64,000 bases of DNA from Brachionus manjavacas (Eukaryota; Rotifera; Eurotatoria; Ploima; Brachionidae): contig JAHQIY010000017.1 of assembly GCA_019054805.1 (NCBI GenBank), positions 682,001 to 746,000 of the forward strand, read 5' to 3'. The notes below the pieces were generated by a model that was not told the DNA's origin, did no database searches, and saw only the letters and a list, made by a program, of their open reading frames with translations. Shown one piece after another: positions 18,412 through 28,065 of this stretch. The position numbers were made by a program, and so were the translations under genes. Position 1 is the first letter of the stretch, and each line of letters starts with the position of its first letter.

Positions 18412-18914
18412 AATGACTTTACAAATAAAACAAAAAAGAAAAAAAGTTGAACTCACGAATTCTAAAGAAAGCTTTTGAGATTTGTCAATTTATCGCTAAA
18501 AATCCAAATAAACTTAAAGAAGAAGTTCGTCTACATTTTTGTGAGAAATATAAAACCGATATTCCAAAATCGACGTTCTCTGGAATAATAAATTCAAAAA
18601 ACTTTAACAAATATTTAGTTGAAGAATATTCGAGCTAATTCCGGATAAGAAAAGCACAGTATCCTAAGTTAGAAGACTCGCTATTTTATTGGTATAACGA
18701 GAAACTTTCTTCAAATATTTGTCTTAATGATGAGATTTTAATCGAAAAGGCTCAAGATTTGATGTATTCAAAATTTCAAGTATTTCAAGCGACAATTTCA
18801 AAAAATGATTTGGTATCAAAATGTACACAAAACATGGCAACTAAAAGGTTAGATAAGTTTGAAAATCGATTTAACAAAGCCAAATCAGATAAATTTACTC
18901 AAAAAGTCTATTAG
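18412..18914 (+). pseudogene. Degenerate pogo/Tigger-like transposase N-terminal (HTH) fragment
   Basis: An ATG at 18412 begins a basic stretch that frameshifts near 18445 into a frame reading ILKKAFEICQFIAKN, then IPKSTFSGII, a TAA at 18636-18638, and then in the same frame FRIRKAQYPKLEDSLFYWY followed by EILIEKAQDLMY. This order, a psq-type helix-turn-helix followed by a CENPB/Tc5-type helix-turn-helix, is typical of pogo/Tigger transposases and proteins domesticated from them. The DDE domain is absent; the frame ends at 18914. One frameshift and one stop mark it as dead. Confidence 0.55.
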
Positions 18915-19210
18915 AATATTTCAAATAATAACTTTAAAATTTCGTTTAGTAAAATCCGTTTTGTTTTTCAAAAAATTGTTTAATTATAAATTAGTATTTT
19001 ATCTAATAAAATATTTTATTTAAAAAGCCCTTTTGTTCGTATTATTTAATATTTTACAACAAATTCGGATTATTCTGTATATCGAATTATGCTAATCGGA
19101 ACTGAAAAAAAATACCCCCAAAAAGTACGAATTAACGCTAGTCGAGTGTTTTCAAAGCAATCAAAAATTAATTTACCAATTATTAATATTTTTACTAATT
19201 AATTTATTAC

Positions 19211-19405
19211 CTTTGCTTGGAGAGAAAACCAAATTAATTGTACCATTTTGTACCTGAATTTCCATTCGATCTTTATCTTTGTCAACCACTTTCTCATAAG
19301 TATAATCACTTTTTGTATCTTTAACAAAAATTATCAATACTTTCAAAAGATATTAATAAATACATTCATACCTGATGGCTGTAAGATTTTCTCATTTTTA
19401 TCATT
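19211..19405 (-). CDS. Two internal exons of an unrecognised gene
   Basis: On the minus strand an exon at 19405-19372 (34 nt) lies between ctttcag and gtatga, and a second at 19318-19211 (108 nt) lies between gttaaag and gtaata. Joined, they read in one frame without stops: NDKNEKILQPSD followed by TKSDYTYEKVVDKDKDRMEI and ending in FSPSK. The intron is 53 bp, the usual size here. An upstream candidate start (MKRSRRKLNLFPYES) is at about 19497-19440, but its donor is not clear, and the 3' exon is uncertain. The product is short and charged, with no family that I recognise. It could be a small living gene or a fragment of one. Confidence 0.45.
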
Positions 19406-19684
19406 CTGAAAGTAAATTAATTCAATATTTTAATATTTTTTATCTTCAGATTCATAAGGAAATAAATTAAGTTTTCTCCTTGATCTCTTCATTCTCTTTT
19501 AGATATCAATCTTAAAAATATATTTATTAAACAGAAAAAATTTATTCATATATTTTTTTAAAAACTAGTTGTTTAAAATATTTAGATTCAATAAACAATT
19601 TGGAATTAATTTTTGCTTTTCTATAGTAATAAAAATTTTTGAAAAAATATAATTAAAAAATTACTTTATTTTGCCAGTAAAAAA

Positions 19685-20090
19685 GCTGCGTTTTGTTGAT
19701 TAACTGTAATTTATAAAATTCCTTTACGTGCATTAGATGGTATTCAATATTCCAGATTAATCGAAATAGTATATTTTAATCGGCATCGGACTTGCTCGAG
19801 GTTCACAAGAAGCCTCTGGTTGAAACAGAGTTTGCCACCATTATGAAGGACAGCATGGATTTAGAGCGCCAGCTGTATGCTAAACTTGAAAAATGATGGT
19901 TCTGATTACTTCCATGTTGATGATGCCAGTTCCCGCATGGACGCCTATGACAACTAAGAAATCGATACTGAAGAAAACGAGACATCCTTGCTCGAAGATC
20001 AGTCAAAAAAGGAGTTAGAGGGTTTGCGAAGTTGTTTAGCCGATGATCTCTTAAGCATCAAGCCGGATATTTCTAGATATTTAATTGTCA
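19685..20090 (+). pseudogene. Decayed coding fragment of an unrecognised gene
   Basis: Plus-strand pieces in two frames read as protein: HKKPLVETEFATIMKDSMDL, then after a frameshift NDGSDYFHVDDASSRMDA, then EIDTEENETSLLEDQSKKE and DDLLSIKPDISRYL, with stops between. The language is that of a normal cellular protein, acidic and non-repetitive. No introns are visible, so a processed pseudogene is possible. I do not recognise the parent. Confidence 0.5.
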
Positions 20091-20408
20091 AGTAGTTCGG
20101 CCTCAAAGTTCCTATCGAATAGTTCTTTTAACCCAAATACCTCTGCCAATTTTGATAAAATCGAGAACAATTGCTTTTCATCTATAATTGGATAACAAAT
20201 TACAAATCAACAACCTGCTCAAAACTTAGAAAACAATTAGAGACGTATTTCATACATTTCTAATAATCATGAGTTTTTTAATTTTGGTGATTCAATTACT
20301 TTTTATAAAAGTATAGGAATGTTTATTAAGACACCTTTGCTTTGAACAATAGGCCAAACAGGATTATATGTAAATTTTGCAGATAAATGAAAGAAAATTA
20401 TTGTGTAT

Positions 20409-20600
20409 AAAGTTGCGTTTTGTGGTTTAACTGTAATTAAAAAAATTGCTTAAGGTGCATTAGCATTTTTAATTTAGCATTTTTAAAATTATTTTTTGTT
20501 TTTGATTGTTGTTTGCGCAAAATAGGAGTTAGAGGGTTTGCGAAGTTGTTTCGCCGATGATCTCTTAAGCACCAAGCCGGATATTTCTAGATATTTAAAG
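20409..20600 (+). repeat. Partial second copy of the 19685-20090 segment
   Basis: Positions 20413-20465 resemble 19690-19740, and 20525-20597 are about 97% identical to 20010-20082 (KELEGLRSC...DDLLS...PDISRYL). The middle part is missing, so this is a direct duplication with internal deletion. Confidence 0.65.
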
Positions 20601-20810
20601 TGCTATTTCAGCAAATTTTTTTGTGGAAAATTTATTTGAAAAAATGACTTTGTCAAAATGTTTAATTGGTCAAAATAATTTTTTTTGGAATAAATGTGTC
20701 TTTTTTTTGTCTAATTAATAACTTTCCAATAATAACTGTAAAAAATTAATTTTTATAAAATTGTCACCGTAAAAATAAATCAAAATCTAAACAATATTTT
20801 GTAAGATTAA

Positions 20811-21150
20811 AAATAGCTTGAGATTTGACAAGCAAATAATCTTTCATACAATTCTGCAATTTTAGAAAGAACTGAAATAATCCTATAGTTATCAATATCT
20901 GATTTAAAACCTTTATTTTTAAATAAAGGATTAACAATAGCTAGCTTCCAGTCATCTGAAATGGATTTTAATCTCAAGCATTCATTAAAAAGAAAAAGAA
21001 GGAAGGGAGCAAATAGGTCTGATAGACCTTTTAGTATCTTAGAATGAATACCAATATAACCAGGTGAGCTAGAAGATGGTAATTCATTTAGAGCTTTTTT
21101 AATTTTATGAAGAGAAAACTCATGACATGAAAAACCAGGTGTTTGAAAAC
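20811..21150 (-). mobile_element. LINE reverse transcriptase fragment
   Basis: The minus strand is open from about 21130 to 20811 and reads HEFSLHKIKKALNELPSS, SPGYIGIHSKILKGL, DDWKLAIVNPLFKNKG and DNYRIISVLSKIAELYER. These are the first RT blocks of a CR1/jockey-like LINE. The catalytic blocks are absent, so it is truncated at both ends. A short piece of the same family is at 10366-10408. Confidence 0.75.
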
Positions 21151-21563
21151 AGTTATTTAATTTTTACTCTTTAAAACTGTCAAAAATATATTAAGCTGAG
21201 TCATGTTCACCGGACTAGATTTTGATATCGGAAAAGAGCATAAAAGGAATTTGTGATCACTGAACGGACAACCTATTATGATAGAGAAAGAATCAAAATT
21301 TATCTGATGTATAATACCCAGTCACAAAGAAAACGATTATTAATCGATGAAAATTGATAGATGAATCATTAATGAGTTAGGAACCATTTCATCCAAATTC
21401 ACCGATGAAAATAAGTATATTTCATGTAATAATCGATTAAATTTTTTTTTAAAATACATCATAATTTATTCAATTATTAAATGATAGTTTTTTAATTTTT
21501 CAAATAATTTTTAAGTTAATAATAAGCAAAAATTTAATAAGTTTTTTTTCAACTGATTTTTAA
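21151..21563. other. Unassigned, probably LINE-derived
   Basis: AT-rich. The minus-strand stretch around 21250-21180 (a region similar in style to LINE endonuclease-RT linkers) has no clear frame. Confidence 0.35.
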
Positions 21564-21602
21564 CTAAAAATTAATTTTAATAATAAAATTATTATATATA
21601 TT

Positions 21603-21641
<39 letters not shown>

Positions 21642-21854
21642 TTTATTAGCTGCTTGTTTTAAAAATTCAAAGCCATTGTTTGAAGACATGCTTATAAGGT
21701 TGTCGGCCAACGACTGGCTTTTTTGCATAGCTTTCTCTGCAGCACTAATTGATATTTCTTTACGGTTTTGGGTCAACACAGACAAAACAGAGGCTATCAC
21801 TTTTACGCTGCTTGGATCGCTAGCCTGCAAACTCTGAGCTACATTTAAAAACAT
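21564..21854 (-). CDS. Short helical coding fragment, unrecognised
   Basis: A 96-residue open frame. Residues 1-70 are amphipathic and well-formed (VAQSLQASDPSSVKVIASVL, LTQNRKEISISAAEKAMQKS); the rest is poly-Ile from translating an (AAT)n run. The helical part resembles in style the segments before a GAIN/GPS module in adhesion receptors or polycystins, but it is too short to assign. It is probably an exon fragment cut by the microsatellite. Confidence 0.35.
21605..21640. repeat. (AAT)n microsatellite
   Basis: About 12 tandem AAT units. Confidence 0.9.
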
Positions 21855-22965
21855 GTCTTATCAAAATGCGAGTTTAAATTATATTCGCGATAAATCAAAG
21901 TATTACAACCAAAATCCAAACAGACATAAGAATATGTATTAAAATTTGGGACCATTACAATACCAGAAATAACCTTTAATTCGGAAAATACAAACGATTA
22001 TTTGTTTGTTCCATGTTTTGGTATTGATATGACAAAAAGGTTTATTACTTCGTTTAATCATTTTAACGGTAAAAAACTACCATGAAAATTTTTAAAATTA
22101 AGAGCAATTACCTATTGTATCTAACTAAAAATTCAATTTATGCTTGATTTGGAACAAGAAGAATATCAAACTGAAGATTTAAAATATAAAAAGGAAATGA
22201 TAAAATTTTTTACAGATAGATACTTTGTTTAAATGTTTTTATAAGTTTTTATGTTTAAAAGTTTTTGTTTTTAAAAGCTGTCAAAAGGTTTTTACTAAAA
22301 ACCTTTTGACAGCAAAAATCTGCTTTCTACATCCAAAAAAAAGATTTTCACAACCATAAAAAAATTCCTGAACAAAAGTACTCAATTTTTGAAAAATGAA
22401 CAATGACATTATCAAATTATATTTGAATTTTGTATCATTCCAACGCCTATTTCTTTTATAAAAAATTTTATTAAAAGATGCAAAAATACACCAAATCTAC
22501 GTATAAATTTTCTATCACATCATTTACCCAAGACAAAATTTTATCTAGAAAATTCAAAAAAAATTGACAACAAGTGGAAAGCTTAATGACTGTCTTTTTA
22601 TTAAATAACTAAATAAGATTTTAAATTTCATAAAGATAAAAGGTAAAAATCACATGGATTTATATCTGGCGAATTACGAGGCCAGATCTCTTTAGAAATG
22701 AAGATTTTTAATTTTTTTATCTTAATATTATCATTTATTATTTTTTTTGTCGAATAATTTTTTAATACCGCTAATTTAATAAGCTCGTCTCTAAATTAAT
22801 AAAAACTAATCTAAAATGATAAAACATTCCTCTAAATTAATAACACTTACATCTAAAATATTAAAATTTTAATTATTAATATTATTAAATAACGGTATGA
22901 AAAGTAAAAAAAATGATAACAGATATTTTCTATTAAAAACTTAAAAAAAAAGTAAATTCCAAAAA
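21855..22965. other. Intergenic; hairpin at 22277-22313
   Basis: AT-rich. A plus-strand open piece at about 21950-22080 (ITIPEITFNSEN, YLFVPCFGIDMTKRF) looks coding-like but is isolated. A perfect 17-bp inverted repeat with a 3-nt loop lies at 22277-22313. Confidence 0.45.
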
Positions 22966-23304
22966 ATGTCGAGAAGCGAAATTATTCTTCTAAATAACCC
23001 TGGCGAGTCAATATTGGACGCTGATGATATTGATGATAAAGTTGTTGTTTCTACAAGAGGAAAAGGCACAATTTATAAACCGTAAGAAAATATTAATTTA
23101 ATTTTTTAACCTCTCTTTTATCTCATCTTTATGATTCTTCTTAAAATGTGATTTTTGTTAAAATAAATGATAAATTAATTAATTTTAAAAATCTTATAAA
23201 AAACCCAAAATAAAATAGCTTTGAATAATAGATTTGAATAGCTTATTTCATATAGATATAAGCTTATGGGTTTCCAACGTTTTACAGCCAAGTTCTCGCG
23301 GTAA
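22966..23304 (+). CDS. Putative two-exon small gene, 54 residues
   Basis: ATG at 22966; exon 1 to 23081 before gtaaga; exon 2 from 23256 after catatag to a TAA at 23302-23304. The joined product starts MSRSEIILLNNPGES, has an acidic DADDIDDK stretch, and ends YKLMGFQRFTAKFSR. An alternative acceptor at about 23288 gives a frame that stops sooner. A further open piece at 23288-23391 (SRGKNHSAYLVTVNKLM) overlaps in another frame. No family is recognised and the model rests on splice-site consensus only. Confidence 0.35.
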
Positions 23305-24045
23305 AAATCACTCTGCTTACTTGGTGACTGTCAATAAATTGATGACTAAGGAAAAAGTCGATCAACCAGACAAAATTCGTGAACAATTTTAATAAATATG
23401 TAACCGATAAAATAATTAATCAATTTATCTGTTTAAAATTTAACTTGCACTTCCAAAAATTACAAGTCAGATTGAATATTAAGTGATTTTGGAAAAGGAA
23501 ATAAAAAGAGCGTTCCAATTATCAACTTTCTTGTTTTTTTAAACATTGAGGTAATTTTTTTTTGTCCTATTACTCATTTAACATTCATGCTATTTATAAC
23601 TTTCTTTCAAAGATTTTTTTATTAAAAGAAAGTCATGTTTTTTTATTTCATACCTAAATAATTGGCTTTTGCAAAGCTCTCAGCAATATTTTCTCACGTA
23701 AATTCAAAAATATGTTTTTAATTATAATTTATTAATAATATTTAATCTTTTAAGTATTGAGTGATTTTTTTTTAAAATAAAAATGAAAAAATTTTAAATT
23801 GAAAAAAAAGTTAATTCATTTTTTTGAATTGAAGGCTTGAAAAATACTTGATGTCACATTTATGTATGATGTAACTTGGTAGGCTTTGATTGCCAGATAC
23901 AATTTAACTTAATTAAGCAATAAAAAATGAGTCGTTAAATGCATTAATTAATAGTATTAAATTTATGTTTAAATATTTGATAGTTCGGGAAAAAACAAGA
24001 AATTGTCAAGTAGAATTATAAATTTCAGCCATATAACAAGAGTTT
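23305..24045. other. Intergenic, nothing recognised
   Basis: AT-rich spacer, 3' flank of the kinase gene to its right. Confidence 0.5.
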
Positions 24046-25056
24046 CTAAGATAGATGATTTGTAGCATAAATTTTAAACCACTCATGATCCAAAACTTGA
24101 GTTATATTCAATCTCTTTGCAGGATCAACTTCAATCATTGAAAGAATCAAATCTTTGGCTTCTTTGGACAAAACAGACCATTCTTTGGTTTTCAAATCCA
24201 AATTTCTTGACATTATTTCTTCCATCATTACTTTGCTAAAATCAGATTCCGTTGCATCAGTTGATTTATTAAAAGACAAGTATCCGCTGCATAAATAAAA
24301 CATTAAAACTCCCAGTGACCATATGTCACAGGAAATGTTGTTACTAGGTTCACACAAAACTTCTGGTGCAACATATGGAGCAGTGAATTTCGAAGAGTTT
24401 AAACCCAATTTTTCTTGTTTAGCAAAACCAAAGTCTGCTAATTTTACAGTCAAATCCTGTCCTGAGCAAAGAACATTCTCTAATTTTATATCTCTGTGAG
24501 CAATACCTTTAGAATGCAAAACTTTAACAGCTGCACAAATTTGTCTCACAATGTTCATAATGTCTTTTTCACTAAAATTTTTATTATCATTTTTTATTTT
24601 GTCCCATAAAGAACCTCCTTCCATACTAAGTAATTATTAAAAAAAATTAAAGTTAATTCTTTAAATTTACTATTCTAGTATTAGATAAAAATTCTTATGT
24701 GTGGAGTACAAAGCATGAATATCGACGATGTTGGTACATGAGCCCAAGCATTCCCAGTGTAAATTAATTACATTTTTTGATTTATCATTTTTTTCCAATC
24801 TCTTTAAAAATTAACATTTTTAAATTGATAATTGAAAAGATTTAATTACCTTTATTGCATATGATTTTTTGTCTTGGTTTGATTCTGCCAAAAAAACATG
24901 TCCATTTGCTCCATTACCCAAGTTACCTAGTTTCTTGAATTTTGATTTTATTGAGGTAATTGATTCATCGTATAGAATGTTTGGAAAATGCTTTTGACTT
25001 TTACCTAGCGTCGATGAATAGTCTTCCTTTTTCAACTTGTTATATGAATTACCCAT
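24046..25056 (-). CDS. Divergent MAPKAPK2-like protein kinase, short form
   Basis: Ser/Thr kinase, 3 exons on the minus strand: 25056-24850 (207 nt), 24801-24671 (131 nt), 24625-24046 (580 nt), joined in frame to 305 residues. Splice sites follow GT-AG; intron 1 follows the VAIK-type lysine (YAIK), intron 2 splits the Tyr codon in LILEYMEGG. Visible: glycine loop NLGNGANGHV, lysine in AIK, INLHWECLGSC (the MK2-type helix C), HRDIKLEN, DFGFAKQE, APEVL and the C-lobe to WFKIY. It has no TP motif in the activation loop (NSSKFTAPY), so p38-type activation looks lost. It stops right after the kinase domain, lacking the regulatory tail and NLS of MK2. The left end of the 12-kb tandem duplication lies in exon 2, so this is the only complete copy. 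N-terminal MG makes myristoylation conceivable. Confidence 0.8.
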
Positions 25057-25580
25057 CTCAAAGCATAAAAAAGAACAAATTAAAAAATAAAAAATTTATC
25101 AAAATTGAACATGTGAAAAAAGTAAACAAGTAGTAATTTAATTAACCGATTTAGTTTATTCTGTAGAAATAAATAAAATTAGCAATAAATCGAAAAATGT
25201 ACTTATTATTCCAAGAAAATATTTTTGGCAAAAGGTTAATTTAGAACGAAGTGTTTCAAACATAAAAAATTAAACTAAATTAAAACTAAAGTTAAAATAA
25301 AATGAAGGAAATTAAAAAAAATGAAATAGAGGGTTTGAATGACTCATGTATTCATATTTGAAGTAATCTATCATATTTTAATTTATCTAAATGCCTGTGT
25401 TCAGAATTTTTTTTGGTTTTTTTATAAATGGAAAATATTTATCTAAAATTGATCCCATTAAACATTTCGTAGTGTCTTGAGATGTTTGCAGTGCCAAATA
25501 TTCAGCACACTTTAAATCATCCATCAAAGTACCAAATATTAATTTAGAGCAGAATATTAAGCAATAATAAATAAATAAAC
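25057..25580. other. Intergenic, 5' flank of the kinase gene
   Basis: AT-rich; would hold the kinase promoter. No specific motif is supported. The same sequence is at 37419-37942. Confidence 0.5.
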
Positions 25581-25955
25581 TACCGTAAAATCGTGACTAT
25601 TACTCTTGGAACAATGTCAAAATTTGGGTTTATTCCATACGGAACTAATACCATCGAAACCATTAGAAATTGTAGAGTTATATTCGAAATTAAAAAAAAT
25701 TAAAAATTAAACTTTATTCTAATTTTTGTATTTATTCTAAGAGTACAATTTTTAAAGTTTATTACAAAATAAATTCGAAATTATTCTAAGAATAAAATCA
25801 AGCTTTTGCGCTTACTCTTAGTTTAAAGTCAGACGTCAAGGTTTATTCTAAAAAAAAAAAAAACTTTATAACATGGTTTCGATGGTATTAGTTCCGTATG
25901 GAATAAACCCAAATTTTGACATTGTTCCAAGAGTAATGGTCACGAGTTTACGGTA
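25581..25955. mobile_element. Foldback MITE with ~80-bp terminal inverted repeats
   Basis: The outer ~80 bp (25581-25660 and 25874-25955) are near-perfect inverted repeats beginning taccgtaaa. The 6-bp ataaac occurs on both sides (25575-25580 and 25956-25961) as target duplication. The interior of about 210 bp has no ORF. Duplicate copy at 37943-38317. Confidence 0.85.
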
Positions 25956-25961
25956 ATAAAC

Positions 25962-27183
25962 ATAATTAATTAATATAATGATTACATTAAAACGCCAGCA
26001 GTTTTTGTAAGCGACAAGGTAAAGATGAAAAGAAATTTTAGGGTATTCTGTTGATTGTAGCTTTAAGAAAATTCTCTGTCAAAGATTTTAACTAGGTGCA
26101 AACTTAAAAAATGGTACAGAATTTGTTTCTGAAATAACAGAAATAGCCCCCATATTCGGGTCTAGTCCAAAAAGTGATCACATTGATAATGTTGGTTTGA
26201 TGAACTATTCATATAATTTAATGTAATTTTTATAGATGACAAATATATAAATTTAGCTGTATTAACCTTGCCTGTCGAAAATATGCCACTTTGTGATTTT
26301 TTTAATTAAATAAACATAAACAAAGGTATTACTTTTGACTTTTGGCAGAGTCTTCACTCTTTAAGAATTGAAAAGCTAAAAGCTAAAAATAAATTTCATT
26401 GTCATGATTAAGTTTGCTAAAAAATGAGCTTGTATGTTGAAGATTCAAGACTTTTCTAAAAAAATCTAAGATCGAATAAAGTAAGAATTAACAGAAAAGT
26501 TTTATCTAAATGTTGAACTTAAATAAACACTTAAGAACAGAAAAAAATGTAAAAAAATTTAATGAATTTTTTCTAAAAATTTAAAATTAGTTCTGTGGAT
26601 GCAGCATGGTGCAACATTCAAAGTTGCATCAACTCCCAAAGTCTGCTAATAATGTGCAAAATCTCTGCAAAATGCACTACGCTCGATCATATTGAAAAAG
26701 ATGTAATTATTTGGAAGAAATTACACAATGGAGTTGGATATTCCATTTTTCTTGGTTCTTTATCATATTTTTCTTTTTTTTTTAATTATTTTATTTAATT
26801 TAACTTTGTTTTTTTATATTTTTAATCTGAAGGAGCATTAGCTCAGTACCAGTCGTGGACAAAATTGGATTTAAACCAATTATTCGACTATCTTATATGA
26901 TATTTTTAAGATTAAAAAAATATTTTTTATGATATCCGTTTTCATTTAATTAACCGGATTCGTTAAACCCTGGACCCCGTTGTACTTCGAATATGTCAAG
27001 CTCAAGACCCTTGTTTACGTCTGCTAAGTCAAACTATGGTTAATTTTAGTGTCAATTTTTTTGATTTTAATAACGATTTAAATCCCTTGTGATCAATCTC
27101 AAAGAAGTGGACAGTGGAAGTGTTTTGACTTTTCAAAAATTCACTCTTCATTTGTTCTTTTTGAAATTATTTAAACTCATTTA
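25962..27183. other. Intergenic, with one unassigned short open frame
   Basis: The frame at 26595-26798 (MDAAWCNIQSCINSQSLLIM) may be an exon fragment but has no recognised domain or clear splice sites. Otherwise AT-rich. Duplicated at 38324-39548. Confidence 0.4.
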
Positions 27184-27526
27184 CAGCGGTTCTAATGAAA
27201 TCTTAACGCCGGTCGGCCTGCCGGCGCGACCTCGGCCATTTTGTCAGCCCGGCGCGGCCTTCACATCCGTCCGGCCTATTCACATCCAAGCCGGCCAAAT
27301 CGTCCGGCCTATTCACATCCAAGCCGGCCAAATCGTCCGGCCTATTCACATCCAAGCCGGCCAAATCGTCCGGCCTGTTCGGCGTGTTCACCTTGAACCT
27401 GCAGGCCGACATGGCCGGCTTGGCCGAATAAGCCGAACAAGCAGGCGGACATGGCCGAATAGGCCGGTCAGATGGGTAGGCCTCGCAGGCCGGCTGGTCG
27501 GCGTTACGATTTTATTAGAACCGCTG
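27184..27526. mobile_element. GC-rich TIR element with internal 33-bp tandem repeats
   Basis: A 343-bp GC-rich island in AT-rich DNA. Ends are inverted repeats (CAGCGGTTCTAATGAAATC at left; complement CAGCGGTTCTAATAAAATCG at right), each bordered by TA, as in Tc1/mariner-type insertions. The interior carries three exact 33-bp units (27272-27370) with core CATCCAAGCCGGCC, and many CCGGCC/GGCCGG palindromes. The open frames across it in both strands are by-products. Duplicate at 39549-39891. Confidence 0.8.
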
Positions 27527-27639
27527 TATAAAATTCATTTATTAAAAAACTTTATATATCTTTAAAAAAAATGTTGAAATAATTAGAGAAGACGCTTAAG
27601 TTATGAACACTTTTTTTGATAGGAAAAAGGAGAGAATCT

Positions 27640-27870
27640 TATTAAACAAACGTGAATGCGTATATAAAATCATTTATAGGACTATTCTAGAAACATTTTT
27701 GACAAAGTTCGCCAATAGACTATACACATAGAAAGAAATTAATCTTCTTTTATTAATTGATTGCTAGGTTTATTAACAAAATAGACTTTTCATTATTTTA
27801 TATCTATAAAATTTAAATAAATGCACATTATAATCTTAATTTGACAATTTTAGTTTTAATTAATACAGTA
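27640..27870. repeat. Dispersed repeat
   Basis: Related to 8020-8235 and duplicated at 40007-40240. No coding content. Confidence 0.5.
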
Positions 27871-28065
27871 TGTCTAAAAAGTATAAAACATCACTACGAA
27901 ATTTTAGAATTTTAGAAATGTAAAAATCTAAAATTAAAATCGATTTAAATATAAGGTTAACTATACCATCTTAAAGAAAATTTTATTAGCTTTCTTTGAT
28001 ATAAAGATTGTTCAAAAAAAAATTTATGAACAGTCGAGAACCCATTTAAAAAAACACAGATAAAA

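Noticed and set aside
21564..21854. Polycystin/adhesion-receptor gene
   Set aside because: Only about 70 residues with a vague helical resemblance; ends in a translated microsatellite.
26832..26870. tRNA-like start ggagcattagctcagta
   Set aside because: No matching acceptor stem, anticodon arm or T-arm follows.
27272..27370. CRISPR-like regular repeat
   Set aside because: The 33-bp units are directly adjacent with no spacers, in a eukaryotic transposon.
27089..27565. Open frames on both strands over the GC-rich island, with repeated peptide such as RPIHIQAGQIV
   Set aside because: They come from translating 33-bp tandem repeats inside a TIR element. No domain, and the frame starts in unrelated flank.
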